A stretch of 64,000 nucleotides of DNA from Tamarix chinensis (GCA_030549775.1 CM060175.1:106571422-106635421); one strand, 5' to 3'. Numbered from the stretch's first letter, positions 1 through 12,730 are shown. The notes: generated by a model not told the origin, from the letters alone. Program-made: numbers and translations.

Positions 1-193
1 AACTATGCTTTAAAATGTTGTTTGAAATTGCACTTTTATTTCCACTACTTAATTATATTATTCAACATTTGTTTGACATTGTTTATACATTAATATGCAT
101 TAATACTTATGTGTGAATTTATGTTTCAATAATATTTACATTATTTATGTTATTATGTATTAAGGATGTGGATAAGACAAATGAGAATATAAG

Positions 194-1181
194 AATACAA
201 AAGAAGAGTATGGACAGCAGAGGAGGAAGCATTACTCATTGACATTTTATACGAAATGAATCATTCTGGTTGGAAAGTAGATACAGGTCATAAGTATGGT
301 TACTTAACATACATTGAGAAGGAGATTGAAAAGCAAATGCCTAACGTTGGGTTGAAATCTGACCCACATATTAAATCGAAAGTGAAGATTCTCAAAAAGC
401 AACTTTCATATATTTTGGAGATCCAACAATTTGGTAGTGGCTTTGGTTGGGACGATGAGAAGAAGATGGTGACAGGAGACAAAGAAGTATTCAAAGAATG
501 GGAAAAGGTATAAGAATCATTAATAAAGTTTTGATTATTTGTGTTGTATTTTTGTTACAATAATTAATGAGTATTCTTATTTTTATATAGAGGCGTGATG
601 GATCTGCTCCATTATATATGAAGCCTATGGTGCACTATGATAAGCTTTGTGAGATATATGCAAATGATTTGGCGAAAGGAGCAGAGGCTAAAGGTCCCGG
701 TGAACAATTAGAGATGAATGATGATCAATCTACTCTGAACAAAACTCGCGCTACTAGCCAACCTAGGGATGAACCGCCTTTTCAAGATCAAGGTATCGAC
801 ACTACTCCTAGTTCTTCCAAGCAATCTAAAAAAAGAAAATATACAGAAGTGGATTCTCTTAAGTTAGAGTTTGATCAAGTATCTAAATCAATCGCAAGCT
901 TGTTAGAAGTTGAACAAAAAAGGTTGAAATTCGAACAGGAGAAATTTAAATTTGAACAAGAGATATTTAGATTCCAACACGAGATATGCGAAAAAGAAAA
1001 TGAGTCTAAGAGAAAGCAACTGTTCCAAGTTCTAATCACACTACCTGGTCTTACTCGTGAGGAAGTTGTTAAAGCTATTTGTCTTATTGGTCAAAATGTT
1101 GCAAAACTCGACCTCTTTCTCAATGCACCCGATGACTTTAAAGCCTCAATTGCTCACCAAATGATCGATAATTTGAATTAG
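194..1181 (+). CDS. Myb/SANT-like DNA-binding protein, PIF/Harbinger-accessory type (5' end uncertain)
   Basis: Two exons are visible: about 194-507 (donor GT at 508) and 591-1181 (acceptor AG at 589-590), joined in frame. The first encodes a Myb/SANT-like domain: a WTAEEEALL start (from 211), then GHKYG, PHIKSK and a FGWDDE motif. The second continues with a KPMVHYDKLCEIY block, a Lys/Ser-rich linker, a charged coiled coil of repeated FEQE units, and a C-terminal LPGLTREEVVKA segment. This layout is known for plant Myb/SANT-like proteins that accompany PIF/Harbinger transposases or derive from them; it would bind element ends or act as a chromatin factor. The 5' end is odd. The ATG at 166 is in frame but meets TAA at 190-192, and the adjacent frame reads on as if one base had been gained. 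Either an acceptor at 192-193 is used, with an earlier exon outside the window, or the gene is a frameshifted pseudogene. No transposase is visible here. Confidence 0.6.
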
Positions 1182-1885
1182 TTTATTTTGGAAAGGGGTT
1201 CTTAATGACAGAGACTGATGAAATGGGAAATCTTCACTTGTGCTTGCTACCACTATGGGTGGTTATGATGTCTATTGATTTTTTTCTGTTAGTTACAATC
1301 AACAGGAACAACTAATTTGACAGGGGTTGAATTCATAATTAAGAATGTGGTTGTTCTTGTAATCTTCACCTAGTATTTTTTTTTTGGACTAGGGAGGGTT
1401 AGGTTACGTTTGTGAAGTAGATGTTAGTCGCAAGCAAGCACTTAAAGTGCCACTCAGATGTAGTAGTAGCTTGATTACTGATTTTTGATGTAATTTTTTA
1501 TGTTACCATATCCTAGGGATGTATGGTTAATATTGTAAATACTAAAATATGATATATAATATGTTTACCTTTGATTAAAAAGAGAAGAAAGGGGAGTTAT
1601 TTAAATGAGAAATAAATCATTTTCATGTAAAACAATTGACTATATTGTTGATATAATTGACTACATTAGTCTGATCTTTATATTTCAAATTGCGACAACT
1701 ATTTTCAAAAATTTCAAAAAACTATTGATCGTTCAAATTTTAGTTGATTGTATTTCCTACATAGTGGACTAATTTTTCAATACAGTGGATTGTTGTTATC
1801 GAGGTAAAAAGTTAAGGCTACAATTTTTGTTGATTAAAATTGCACTCAATTGAAAGGTCACTATAGTTACTGTACTTCTTCGTGG
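1182..1885. other. 3' flank of the Myb/SANT-like gene
   Basis: No coding region is seen. This is A+T-rich sequence that may include the 3' untranslated region of the preceding gene. No convincing polyadenylation signal or further exon could be chosen. Confidence 0.4.
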
Positions 1886-2560
1886 ATATATTAATCATAA
1901 TTATTATTCTTATTATAATAATTTTCACTCCTTAATTATAATAATTATATTAAGAACTATAATAATAAGAATAATAATAATAATTTATTATAGCAATTAT
2001 ATTAATAATCATACTAATAATAATATAAATTATTATTATTAACTATAGTAATAATATTAATAATATCAATAATATTATTAATATTAATATTAATGTTAAC
2101 AATAATTATAATAATATCAGTAATATTATTAATATTGCTATTAATAACAATAATAATTATATTAATAAGTATAATAATTATATTATTAATAATTATTATA
2201 ATAGTTATATTAATAATTATAATAATATGAATAATATGAATAATATTATATTAATAACGATATTAATAATTATGAGAATTGTATTAATAATATTAATTAT
2301 TATAATAATTATCTTAATAATTATAATGATGATGATAATGATTATCTTTATAATAATTATAACTGTATTGTAATTATCATTATAATTATTATCTTTATTA
2401 TAATTATAATTATTATAATAATTAATTATAATTAAAATATAGTAATAATTATAATAATTATAATTACAATAAATATAATCATAATAATATTAATTATTAT
2501 TATTGTAAATATTATTTGGTATAATAATAATAATAATAATAATAATTACTATTATCTAAT
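1886..2560. repeat. Degenerate (AAT/ATT)n microsatellite tract
   Basis: Almost 700 bases are built from interrupted AAT, ATA and ATT triplets on both strands, with occasional G or C. It ends in a cleaner (TAA)n run near 2521-2545. It has no coding content. Confidence 0.85.
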
Positions 2561-2661
2561 CTGATTGGATCAGATCAGATCTAATATGATGTTATATTAT
2601 CTGATATGAAATCAAGGTGAGGAAAACAGGATGGAATATTAGAAAACCATAATAATAATTG

Positions 2662-2663
<2 letters not shown>

Positions 2664-2699
<36 letters not shown>
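2664..2699. repeat. (AT)n dinucleotide microsatellite
   Basis: An uninterrupted alternating A/T run of about 36 bases, likely to be length-variable between individuals. Confidence 0.9.
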
Positions 2700-2703
<4 letters not shown>

Positions 2704-2734
2704 ACTAGAAATATTATAAATATAAGAAGGATAT

Positions 2735-2945
2735 TTTTGTCAATTTATGACTAGATTTTCAATCCCATTCCCACGTACCAAATACAAGAAACTTTTATTC
2801 CCAACCTATTCTCAAATTAATCCCATCAAATACCAAACATGGGAATGGGATTAAATAAACTAATTTCCACTTATTAATTCCCATTTTCATTCTCATTCCC
2901 ACTCTTTAATTCTCAAACTCCCATTCCCATTTACCAAATGGGCCG
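2735..2945. mobile_element. Possible PIF/Harbinger-like element end
   Basis: Repeated CCCATTCCCA and ACCAAAT words on the plus strand end in a block that reads GGCCCATTTGGTAAATGGGA on the minus strand, next to TTAA at 2946-2949. Ends of the GGSCC...TTTGGT kind beside a TAA/TTA target site are typical of PIF/Harbinger elements. If correct, this is the right end of the element carrying the Myb/SANT-like gene upstream; the left end would lie outside the window. No matching inverted terminus can be seen here. Confidence 0.3.
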
Positions 2946-2949
2946 TTAA

Positions 2950-4534
2950 AATAACACTAGTTTTCGTCTAAAAAATAACACTAGTTTTGTCGGGCGCAAG
3001 TAAAATGTAACGTAATGTGAGGGGCACTTTAGTAATTGAGAATGAAATTTTGAAAATAGAGAAAAACATGATTGATAATTATTATTAATTTCATGTTTTA
3101 CATATAATGGGTATAACTTAAAATAAAAATTTTAATTGATATATAAGAATGATAATAAAGTAAGAAATTATTAAACAAATTTTTTATTTTATAAAATATT
3201 TAAGTGGGTGTATTTTGATATTTTACATTCTAATTCTCATTCCCACCTTATGTTAAAAACATGATGTTTTATTTAATTAACTAAGTAATTATATAGGTCT
3301 TTTTTTCTCCTTATTTTTAGATGAAATTAGATTTGTAAAATTATAATTATAATAATAATATAAGATTAATAATAATTATTATAAAAATAATAGCAATGAT
3401 AACTACAATAGTTCTACTAATTAAAAGAATAATTTATGAAAATAATAATTTTCTAATAACAATAGTAATGCATTAAACTTTGACAAAATATATCCAATTA
3501 AACAAATCAGATGAAGCAAATAGGGCCAAAATTAGGGCACATATTAAGTGCAACAGAAGAAATAAAAGTGTGATGTACCATATCATAGTTTTTATAGAAA
3601 AAATAGAAACATTTTTAGAAGGCCTAAATGTTTTAGAATTCTAAGAAAAAATGCAACATAATGAAAAGATCAATTCAAAAAAAATTTTAAAAAATTAAAA
3701 TGGAAAATTTTAGAATTAAGAAACATTGGCATTTTTTAAAAGAAATTGCATTTTGGTACGTTGAGGAAAGCCCAAGTCACTGCCCACTATTTCACACCAC
3801 CCTTGTTCAACCAAAACCAAATTTGAGCAAAAATAAATTGCCTTTGAGCCATATTGAAAATCATCTCTCTTCCTATCTAAAATCTTGCAACTGATAATCA
3901 TAATAATGCCACAAGGATACATTTTATATCCAAAATATTTAGTGTTCAATTAAAAAAAATAACATCAATAACACGGGAGTATATAGATATAACAATCAAA
4001 CAAAACCTTTGTGGTTTCAAATTAACAAATCTAAAAGTATAATTCTAGATGTTCAAGTTCTCATAATTTTACAGTTGCTATTTCATGCTAATTGCATTGT
4101 CTTCCATTTTCCTTCCTAATTTATAAGTATCTTTACATTTATTAGATGGTGTATGTGAGAGTACCTAGAAAGGTGTTTCTATGTAAAAGATAAATAAGTA
4201 AAAGGGAGTTATCTGCTGTGTACCCCCAATGCACTAGGAAAGATGTACTTGGTACCACTTTTTTGTGATTATAAAAAATAAAGTATCATGATCTATAAAA
4301 TATCTAGCATATTTTACTCATTTTACAATGCAACCATTTTAGCCTAGAGCTTAAATGCAGACTAGAGAGTAGTTTAACGTCTAACTATTTTTCTTTTAAT
4401 ATACCAAACCATCCGACACTACTCTGCCATATTGATTCTCACCTCTAAAGCCTAAGAAAATGGTTGATGACTAAGTATCCAGTCAGCTAAATCCATGGTT
4501 AAACCTAGTGATGGTCACAACTAACACCAATTTG
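2950..4534. other. A+T-rich intergenic sequence
   Basis: Short AT-rich repeats occur (AAT runs near 3340-3470). The open frames present are short, lack splice context and have no recognisable protein similarity. I see no gene here. Confidence 0.5.
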
Positions 4535-4693
4535 GGGTCAAGCTCTAGTGACTTTGGTGTTGGAGTAGTTGTTGTGAAACTTGATGTTAGTGCTGAGTGC
4601 CAAGTGATTAAGGCATCGGACCCCAAACCTTAGTTTGTGTTTGGTAGAATTGATGTTCTCATCAATAATTTCGGTGTTAGAGGAAAATGCTAC
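4535..4693 (+). pseudogene. Short-chain dehydrogenase/reductase (SDR) fragment
   Basis: One frame reads VVVVKLDVSAE and then, after an in-frame TAG (4631-4633), FGRIDVLINNFGVRG. The pattern LDVS...FGrIDvLINNaGvRG is the NAD(P)-binding-fold region of plant classical SDRs; the NNAG motif is changed to NNFG. About 50 residues are recognisable. Upstream glycine-rich and downstream YxxxK catalytic parts are absent nearby, and similarity stops near the point where plant relatives often have an exon boundary. The internal stop and missing catalytic core mark it as a relic, probably captured or left by a transposon. Confidence 0.6.
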
Positions 4694-6084
4694 TGCCCCT
4701 ATCTATTTTTCTTCTTCATTGTGTTCAAGAAAAAAGGATTAATTATATGCTACAGACAAAATAATACTATTATATGTCTCGTGTGTGTGTGTGTGTGCAT
4801 GAGAACAAATAGTTTTATTTAAGGTTCAACAAATATATGACTTAAGTTAATTCTTAAATGTTCAACAAGTTATTGGTTTAGGTTCAATAAGATATGTATT
4901 TAGGTGTGAAGGTATTCAGAACACGTTGAATACGTTGGTATTTTATTGATTTATTAGGATTGGTATTAGTGGAAAATAAATTCCCTTTTAGTGATTTATC
5001 ATATCTTTGTGAAGAGTTTTGAAATCATAGTTGTATTTTCAAAATGTTTCGTTCAAAACTCCATGTCACTTCTTACGGTTTTATATTCTATAATACTTTT
5101 AAGTCACTTTTAGCCTCCAAGTTCTTTCAAGACTCTTATTTCGCGTGGATATTTGAGATCGTCATTTTTTTCTTAGCATTTTTATCTTTTTTCAAAATGT
5201 CAAACCAAGTTGTTGGTAAAAAGAAACATTAATTATCATTTATATAGGCTTTAATCGCGTGTTTTGAGCCTCATTAAGCCTTTTTTAGATATTTCAATGT
5301 CACAAAACTTTAGGATTATCTTGTTTTAGTATTCTTGAGCTAAATATTATCTAAATATATTCCAATAGAATTCATATCATTTTTGAACTAATTCATATAC
5401 TATTACACCATAAACGTTACCGAATTACACTTTTCTTCCACAAATCTTATCTTAATATTATGAGACTTGATCCTAATATTTTGTTGGTATCTAGTGATAA
5501 AATCTCATTTCCCCCCTTCACTTTCATGGATTCCCCCTAGATAGTGATCAACTTGGTTATGTCTTATTTGTTAGATATCTAGCATAAATACCTAAGCTTA
5601 GCTACTCTTTCTTCCAACATTCCTCCTCCACTACTTTTTTTGGTTTTCTTGATCAAGGAGAGTCACTTATTTTATTTTTTATATGTGGCACCACCCCATC
5701 ATCTCATTCCAAATATATTTCACAAAATATCTCCCCTAAACATCACCATTAAGTCTTTATTATTAACTTAACTTCTAAGACTTCTTAACCTTATCAAAGG
5801 CTTGTGATATTTTCTCCTTCTTTCCCCCTTGGCCCTACATCCTCCTCCTTTCCTCTTCCTCTCAACATTTTTTTTCCTTCATGGCCATTACCCACCATCT
5901 TTGAAGCTTGATCTTGTTTCCAAATATTAAAGGTAAGTCTTTCACCTTTTCTCCTTCAATCATTTCTCCATTGTTATGATTTTTTGTGAGCTTGTTTACC
6001 TAATCATTTCTATGATTGTTCTAAGTTGTATTTTATTCTTTTATTTAATGATGAAGCTTGAAGATTAAAGGTAAGCCTTACAAA
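4694..6084. other. Intergenic, no gene recognised
   Basis: This is A+T-rich with a short (GT)n run near 4781-4797 and CT-rich stretches after 5500. The phrase ATTAAAGGTAAG occurs at about 5928 and 6064, suggesting a small duplicated segment or reused splice-donor-like sites. It directly abuts the LTR starting at 6085. Confidence 0.4.
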
Positions 6085-6394
6085 TGTAATACCCCAAAAT
6101 TTTAGAACCTAGAATTTAATAATTAATCCCTATTTAGGATAATTAAATTTTACTATTAAATTAATAATTTTTTAATCTTTAGATTTATAAAAATAGATAT
6201 GATAATTTAATAAATTAAAATAATTATTTTATTATTTTATCATACTTTTTATTTAAATATATTTCCTGACCCACATTTTATAAAAATTACCCTCTTAAAT
6301 TAATATCTTAAAATTTAAGTAAATTAATTTATTAAAATAATTTACCCATCTAATTAATTAAATACCCTACTTCCCAAAAAAAATTATTTTATCT

Positions 6395-7320
6395 TTATTT
6401 TTCCTTTTTCCTCCTTTCTTCCCCTTTGGGCTACCCCAGCCCGCTTCCCCTTTTTCCCTCCCTTCTAGTCAGTCTAGCCCGCGTCTCCCTTCTTTTTTTT
6501 CCCTTCCTTCAGTCCACTCCCCATCCTTCTCCCTCGCATGTAGGCCAGTATGCCCTTTCTTTTTTATTTCTTCTTCCCCCCGCAATGGGGCTAGCCCCCC
6601 TTCTTTCTTTTTCTTCTTCTTCTTCCTCTCCCTCCTGCCATCAGCCATGCATGCACCTACACCTACACCTGCACCTGCCAGAATACCCTCTCCCTCTCTT
6701 CCCTATCCCTTTCCTTTCCATTTCAAGCCCAAACCTCCCCTACTCATGTGCTCCCTCTCCTTTCCCTTTTCTTTCCCTTATCGCCTATAAGACTGCACCC
6801 TATAGCCCCTGCGTTGGCTACCACCACCGACCGACAATTTTCTGCACTGCCACTCCCTTTGTCCTCATCCCCCTTATCCTCTTCTCCACTCCTCACCTAT
6901 AAAATCTCCCGTTCACCCTTTTTTATCTTATTTTCTCTCTGCTTAGCATCACCCAAAACCATCCTCCGTCAGCCCTTCAAACGCAGCTCCAACTACCATT
7001 GTGCCTCACCGCCATCCAAACCTCCAACCACCCTCTTCCATGCACTACCCTCTACCAAATGAGACCCCTCCCCACCTCTAACTCCCACTGCTCTACTCTC
7101 CCTGCTAGTGCAAAGTGGGCAACTAGAGTTGCCCTTTGCACCATGTCGCCGCCCCTTATGCCACCGCCCCCACTACCTCTCTCTCTGTCCATAAATCCTT
7201 CCCCTGCCTCCCCTACCCTACCTTTACTTTTTCTCCCCCTCCTTTCCTCTCCTCCATATTCGGCCACCGCTGCCACCGCGGCACACCACCACCACCACTA
7301 TAACCTCCTCTAATCTAGGA
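6395..7320 (+). repeat. Pyrimidine (C/T)-rich tract inside the LTR
   Basis: More than 900 bases are dominated by C and T on the plus strand, in sharp contrast to the A+T-rich surroundings. The bias produces artefactual proline/serine/leucine-rich open frames in several phases. The oppositely oriented LTR at 12731-16325 has the same kind of tract on its own strand, so this is probably a feature of LTRs of this type. Confidence 0.7.
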
Positions 7321-7454
7321 ACCTCACCACCTCACAACCACCACTTCCCTTCCCATTTTCCAACCCCATAATTATATCTTTCTAAATCACCACCACCTCC
7401 ACCTCTGGTTGTGCCTTAACTCTTATTTTACTTAAGTGTAATTTATTTTACATA

Positions 7455-7625
7455 TTTTCTATTATTATTATTATTATTAGTATTAGTATTAGTATTAGTA
7501 TCATTATTGTTACTATCATTAATCTTATTATTGTTATTATTCTTATTATTACTATGGTCATTATCATTATTATTATTAACCTATTATTATTATTATCATC
7601 ATCATCATCATCATCATCTCGTTGT
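7455..7625. repeat. Compound (ATT)n/(AGT)n/(ATC)n microsatellite
   Basis: Consecutive runs of TTA, TAG, then ATT/TTG and finally ATC triplets lie inside the LTR. Confidence 0.8.
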
Positions 7626-10189
7626 CGTCATCATTACTATTACTAGTCCTTCCACTAATATGTAGTTAGAGAATAATAAAAGAAAAAGGAGTAAGAGGGA
7701 AGTTAACATTAGTATTCCACTCTTATAGGTGAACCAAATCCTTCCCTTAAGGAAGTGTAAGATTCGTGCTCCAAGCTCGTTGTCCTATTAGGTAAGGATG
7801 TGGTTAATGCCAAATTGTTTGTTTATGTATTCATGGGTGTTTTGGTTACGTGCTTGTAATATATGTGATTATGGACTAAATACTTGTAGTGCAGCTTGCT
7901 ATACAATGAGCTAGGGTGAGTGACGTATGTGTTGTGATACGTGTGACATAGGTGATATGACTTGTATTTTGTGATATGCCCTTATTTATTATTGCTTTAA
8001 TATGACATGCATGATAGGAGGCCTTAAGGGTATGATGAGGTTGGGGGAGCTAAAAGAAATAAAGAAGGTGAAGTGATTAGGAAGAAATGAGAAAAAGTCT
8101 AAGTACCTTATGATTCATGGGTGAAAAAATAAAGGGATAATAGAGATAAAATGAAATGTTGGAGTAAATATTGCATGAGAAGTGTAAGACTTGCATGTGG
8201 TGGTTAGCCTTTGCATGTGGGTAACTTTTACGTGGAAAAAGGTGATTTAAGGGTTAAGCATGATGAGGAAAGAGTATTTTGGGTGGTAGGAGTCTATGGA
8301 TAAAAAATAGTACACAGGTTGTTAGAAGTGTGCATGGAAGGCTTATCTAGGGTTTGTGGGAAAACCCTAAGTGGGGAAAGTGTGTGGAGAGGTTAATGGT
8401 GAGTGGGTGGAGTAAGGATTGAGACTAGGATATGTACATATGTGTTGCATGGAATATATGACATGTTAGAAGCATGTGATTAGGGTTTGTACATATAACT
8501 TTCTAAATGCATAAAAAGTGAAAAATACAGTCAATTGCTAAATCGTAAAAATTATCTACATACTAAAGTATTGTAAATTAATATATTTTAGCCTTTTCAT
8601 GATAAATTCTCATAATAATATTTTTTGGTACAAAATCTAATAAAAATTAGGATTTTGATGGCATTGTGGTCATTTTCGACCTAATGCACCTATTGTAATT
8701 TTTGATATGTTGACCTCAGTGTTGAATTTAGATTTGACATAGACCAATAACCTTAGGATTTACCTTAATAATTAAAAGAAAAATGGTTAAGGATGGGAAT
8801 GAGAATTGTTGTATATTAAGTGATATTTTTGATAACCTTGTAAAATATTAATACTTAATGTGGAAGACCCCAATTTTGGGAATGACTACTCTCTAGGATT
8901 AGCTACTCTAGAGACGAGGTGCAGAGCTCATTGAGTTGGTTCTCTGGTGTATTGCTATGCCTTAGTAATGCCCTGATTTATTCAATAAGTGACATACAGT
9001 TTTTATAGAGAGTATCGATACTTAAAGATTATGTGAATGAGATTGAAGGATCATATTGCTTGTGTGTGTTAGCATGACCAGGCATATTGTAGTGTGCATG
9101 GATTCTAGAATAAGGGTATTGTGTCACCTTCAAACACCAATATAACCTGGTGTACTTTAGTGACCATGGGTTGATTGTATCTCCCCAAGTAAGATAAATA
9201 AAGAATTACTTGTTTGATGGTATTGGTACATATTTGGATTGTTGGTTCAGTAGATGCTTCAGTACCCAACCTTGGTATTTTTAGAATTTATTTAATAGGT
9301 CGGTTTGGTCACAGATTTTGAAATGGCTTTTGTGTGCTTTAAGATTATGTGAATTGGTTAATTATGATTGGCTGTTAATCATGAGGCTTTAATATTTTAT
9401 ATATTATCCCATGATTATTATCTATTATTATGGCTTGTGCTTTATGTTTAGAGCACGTTTTCAGATTGTTGTGTAATTATGTGCAATGCGAACATGCTAA
9501 CTCTTGTGAGTTATTATGATTTACTCAGTATGAGAAAGTTGTACTAGTAATACATTTATAGATAACTATATGAAAAGCATGGAGTGGTTCAAGGAATATA
9601 ATAGTAGCAAAGATAAGTGGATTCCATAGGAAAAGGTCACATTCTCATAATGGTCTTATAGGTCTAAGAGTTAAGGCAAACTGGCGTTATACCTTTGAGT
9701 ACTAGTTTTTATTGTAATTGGTTTTTCTTTGGACTCTTATGTCTCTTGTTGTATTTTGATTAACATTATTGGATGGAGAATATTTATTTTTAACTTATAA
9801 ATATGTTATTATTTCTTATGTCCACCATTTGTTTTGGGATATAAGTTGTTCTTAGCCTTAGCACTTGGCATAAGAAAGGTGAGGGAATCGAACTTATGCT
9901 AAGTGTGGCAATAATACCCAGTATTTTTGTAATTAGCGCTTCCGTAAAATTAAATTTTCAAATAGTAAATTGGGGGTGTTACAAAAAACCCCCATAGTGA
10001 TCACATTTTTTTAAATTCAATAACATTTTTAATAACATAATAATATATAGATTGATATTTATAATTAAAAAATATATAAAAATATAACCATAACAAACCA
10101 AATTTAAGTCTACCAAATGTTTTACATATTCAAAAATTCATCTCATCTTCAAATCATTTACATATTCAAATAAAACTAGATAATATAAT

Positions 10190-10570
10190 CCAGCAAATGT
10201 ATCATCATTTTCATCACTATTATTGTCCTAATGAAGCTAATGAGGATTTTGTGTAAAGATGTACTGAATTATACCATCAATGCGTTCATTCATATGATCC
10301 ATCATAGCATCATAACTTCATAGCAACCCTAATATTTCAATGCTAGATTGAGATGTGTGAGACTCGTCTCGTGTAGCACAACTAGCAAGAGAAGTACTCA
10401 AATAATAAGTTCCTAATAGTATGCATCTAACTCCTCTTCTAGAGCCTCAACGTTGACCAAGAACTTTACCCACTATTGTAGTCTCATTAACTTGTTGTGG
10501 GGCCATTACTCAAACTTGCCTCCTTTACTTGATTTTGAGATTCTTTCTTGTGATGCCTAACTATTTATTC
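10190..10570 (-). pseudogene. Possible CACTA transposon-protein remnant
   Basis: The minus strand holds a broken frame (stops inside) with a VGKVLGQR segment followed by Arg/Gly-rich residues, then MMDHMNERIDGI. That order loosely recalls the C-terminal region of plant En/Spm-type accessory proteins. It lies on the side expected if the CACTA terminus at 12062 is the element's 5' end on the minus strand. The similarity is weak and could be coincidental. Confidence 0.25.
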
Positions 10571-10619
10571 CTATAAATAAAAATTAAATATTATACATGT
10601 AAATATTTTATAAAATAGT

Positions 10620-12062
10620 AATGTATAACATTAAAATAACAAAAGTTGTTGAAAAAAAAGCATATTACAGTAACAATATTTATTGTTGCAAACACATATT
10701 AATTGCAACTGCTTATGTTGTTGCAAAAAATTGAATATAATTTAGAAATAAAAAATTGCAAAATACCCCAAGTCAATACGACTACATAAGGGTCACCTAA
10801 TAGCACTTGAGACCCATAAATTTCTAACACCCCGAGTTGAAACGACCACGCAGGGCCACTTGGTAGCCACCTAGGCCCACAAAAATTACGAGCACTATAG
10901 TTGAGCACTTTTGGATTGATCGACTAACCCCATAGATCAATAGGAGTCCTTTCTGAAACTTCTCAGAAGGGTCATCCATCCTAAAAATTGCTCTACGGCA
11001 AGCACGCTTAACTGTTAAGTTCTTAGGATAGAATCATCAAAAGAATGGTATACTATATTGATATAAATAGTCATATAAATCCTTATAACATTCCACTCAA
11101 TTTGAGGGTATTACACTTTATCATTGTGAAAAGTACATAATTGCAACAATAAAGTCATTGCAAAAAATTATTGATAATTTTTTTTGCAACAACTTGTTGT
11201 TGCGTTAAAATAATCTAAATATTTGCAATAGTCGTTGTATTAAATTCCATCAATATTCTTAAAAAAAACATTGTTGCAAAAATGTTTTATATATTACAAT
11301 AGATGAATGTCGTTGTAAATAAACCATCGCATATATTGCAACGAAAAATGTCATTGCAAAACATGTAAATATCATTATGTTAAAATAATCTAAATATTTG
11401 CGAAAAGTATAGTCGTTGCAATAAATCCAATCAATATTTTGCAATAAAAAAAAGTTGTTGCAAAAACATTTTGTATATTACAATATATAAATGTCATTGC
11501 AAATAACCATTGCATATATTGCAACAACAAATGTCATTACAAAACATATAAACGTCATTGCATTAAAATAATCTAAATATTTGCAACAAATATAGTTGTT
11601 GCAATAAATTCAATTAACATTTTGAAACAAAAAAAGTCGTTGCAAAAATATTTTGTATATTACAACATATAAATATCGTTGCAAATAAATTGTCGCCTAT
11701 ATTGCAACAAAAAATGTCGTTGCAAAACATATAAATGTCATCGCGTTAAAATAATATAAATATTTGCAACAAGTATAGTCGTTGTAATAAATTCAATCAA
11801 AATTTTGCAAGAAACAAAAAGTCGTTGAAAAACATTTTGTATATTGCAATATATAAATGTCGTTGCAAATAAAATATCACATATATTACAACGACAAATG
11901 TTGTTGCAAAACATTTCCTAATAATCACCATATAAATGAATTATTTTTGGCAACAACTTTTTGTAATGTTATAAAATTATCGTTGCCAAAGGACATTTTT
12001 CACAACAACAAAGTGTTGTCGTTGCAAAAGTTTTGTTGCTATAAAAGAGTTTTCTTATAGTG
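10620..12062 (-). mobile_element. CACTA (En/Spm) element end with subterminal repeats
   Basis: Sequence at 12050-12062 is TTTTCTTATAGTG, the complement of CACTATAAGAAAA, a classic CACTA-superfamily terminus. Inside it the short motif GTCGTTGCAA and its complement TTGCAACGAC recur many times in both orientations, as expected for subterminal transposase-binding repeats. The opposite terminus was not found before the LTR at 6085-9983, so the element is probably truncated. Confidence 0.6.
11106..12000. repeat. About 180-bp tandem repeat array, roughly 5 units
   Basis: The phrase AAAATAATCTAAATATTTGC and close variants begin at about 11207, 11382, 11565 and 11748, giving periods of 175, 183 and 183 bases. 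Each unit carries several GTTGCAA/TTGCAAC words. The units have diverged by point changes. They form the subterminal part of the CACTA-like element. Confidence 0.8.
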
Positions 12063-12730
12063 CGTAGTTCACACTTATTTAGGAAAGAGAATATGTATTA
12101 AACACTATAAGTTTAGAGATAATATACTAGAAAACATTGTAATTTTTGGAAAGTCAACCAATAACCATAAGCATAGGGAAAAAATACACCTAGTAACTTT
12201 GACAGTTAATTATTAGTAAGAGAAAATGTACCAAATAACTACTAGTTTATAGATGATATATCAAACTATGTCGTCACAATTAGATGAAGGGGTTGTCATG
12301 TCTGATTTCCTTTGAGCTTAAAATTATTACGGGAATTCTATAAAAATAGGGTTGTTTAGTGGATTACTTCTAAACTCAATATTGTTTGGTATATTATCTA
12401 TTTATAAAAATAAGCCACCACGTAAACATATATTTGAGATGCATAGACTTCAAGAGGAGGTGTTGTGCTTGAAGGAGGAGGTTCTCTAGCTTTTTTAGGA
12501 GCTTTGAAATCTATGTAAACACAATAAAACTAAAAACATGTAGAATTTGATGTGATAGGATGAGAACATGTATTGTTGTATTGAATATACCATATTGGAG
12601 GTTAGTAGGGTTTTTAGTTTTGTGATTGTTTTTCGGGTTATGATTATGTGATGGCTAGTAAATTTTAAGGGTTTGTTCTTGAGGTTATTTATGTCACTTT
12701 TGCTTTATATATGTTTAACTTTAGGGTATG
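12063..12730. other. Intergenic, no gene recognised
   Basis: A+T-rich sequence between the CACTA end and the next LTR. Nothing codes convincingly. Confidence 0.4.

Larger units (their letters stand above)
6085..9983 (+). mobile_element. Solo LTR, Tekay/Del-like Ty3/gypsy, plus orientation
   Basis: The block begins TGTAATACCCC and ends GGGGGTGTTACA, the terminal pattern seen in long-LTR chromoviruses of the Tekay/Del type. It is about 3.9 kb. Flanking pentamers are ACAAA (left) and AAAAA (right), a 4-of-5 match to a target duplication. No primer-binding site, gag or pol is adjacent, so it looks like a solo LTR. Its 3' part (GTGGCAATAATACCC near 9904, CGCTTCCGTA near 9940) resembles the equivalent part of the LTR at 41056-43850. 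The family name rests on termini and length only. Confidence 0.6.

Noticed and set aside
6426..7313. Several overlapping Pro/Ser/Leu-rich open frames up to 158 codons
   Set aside because: They lie in a C/T-biased tract of an LTR, overlap in several phases and on both strands, and have no splice or domain evidence.
11106..12000. Regular spaced repeats resembling a CRISPR-like array
   Set aside because: Units are 175-183 bp, diverged, and belong to the CACTA subterminal region of a eukaryotic genome.
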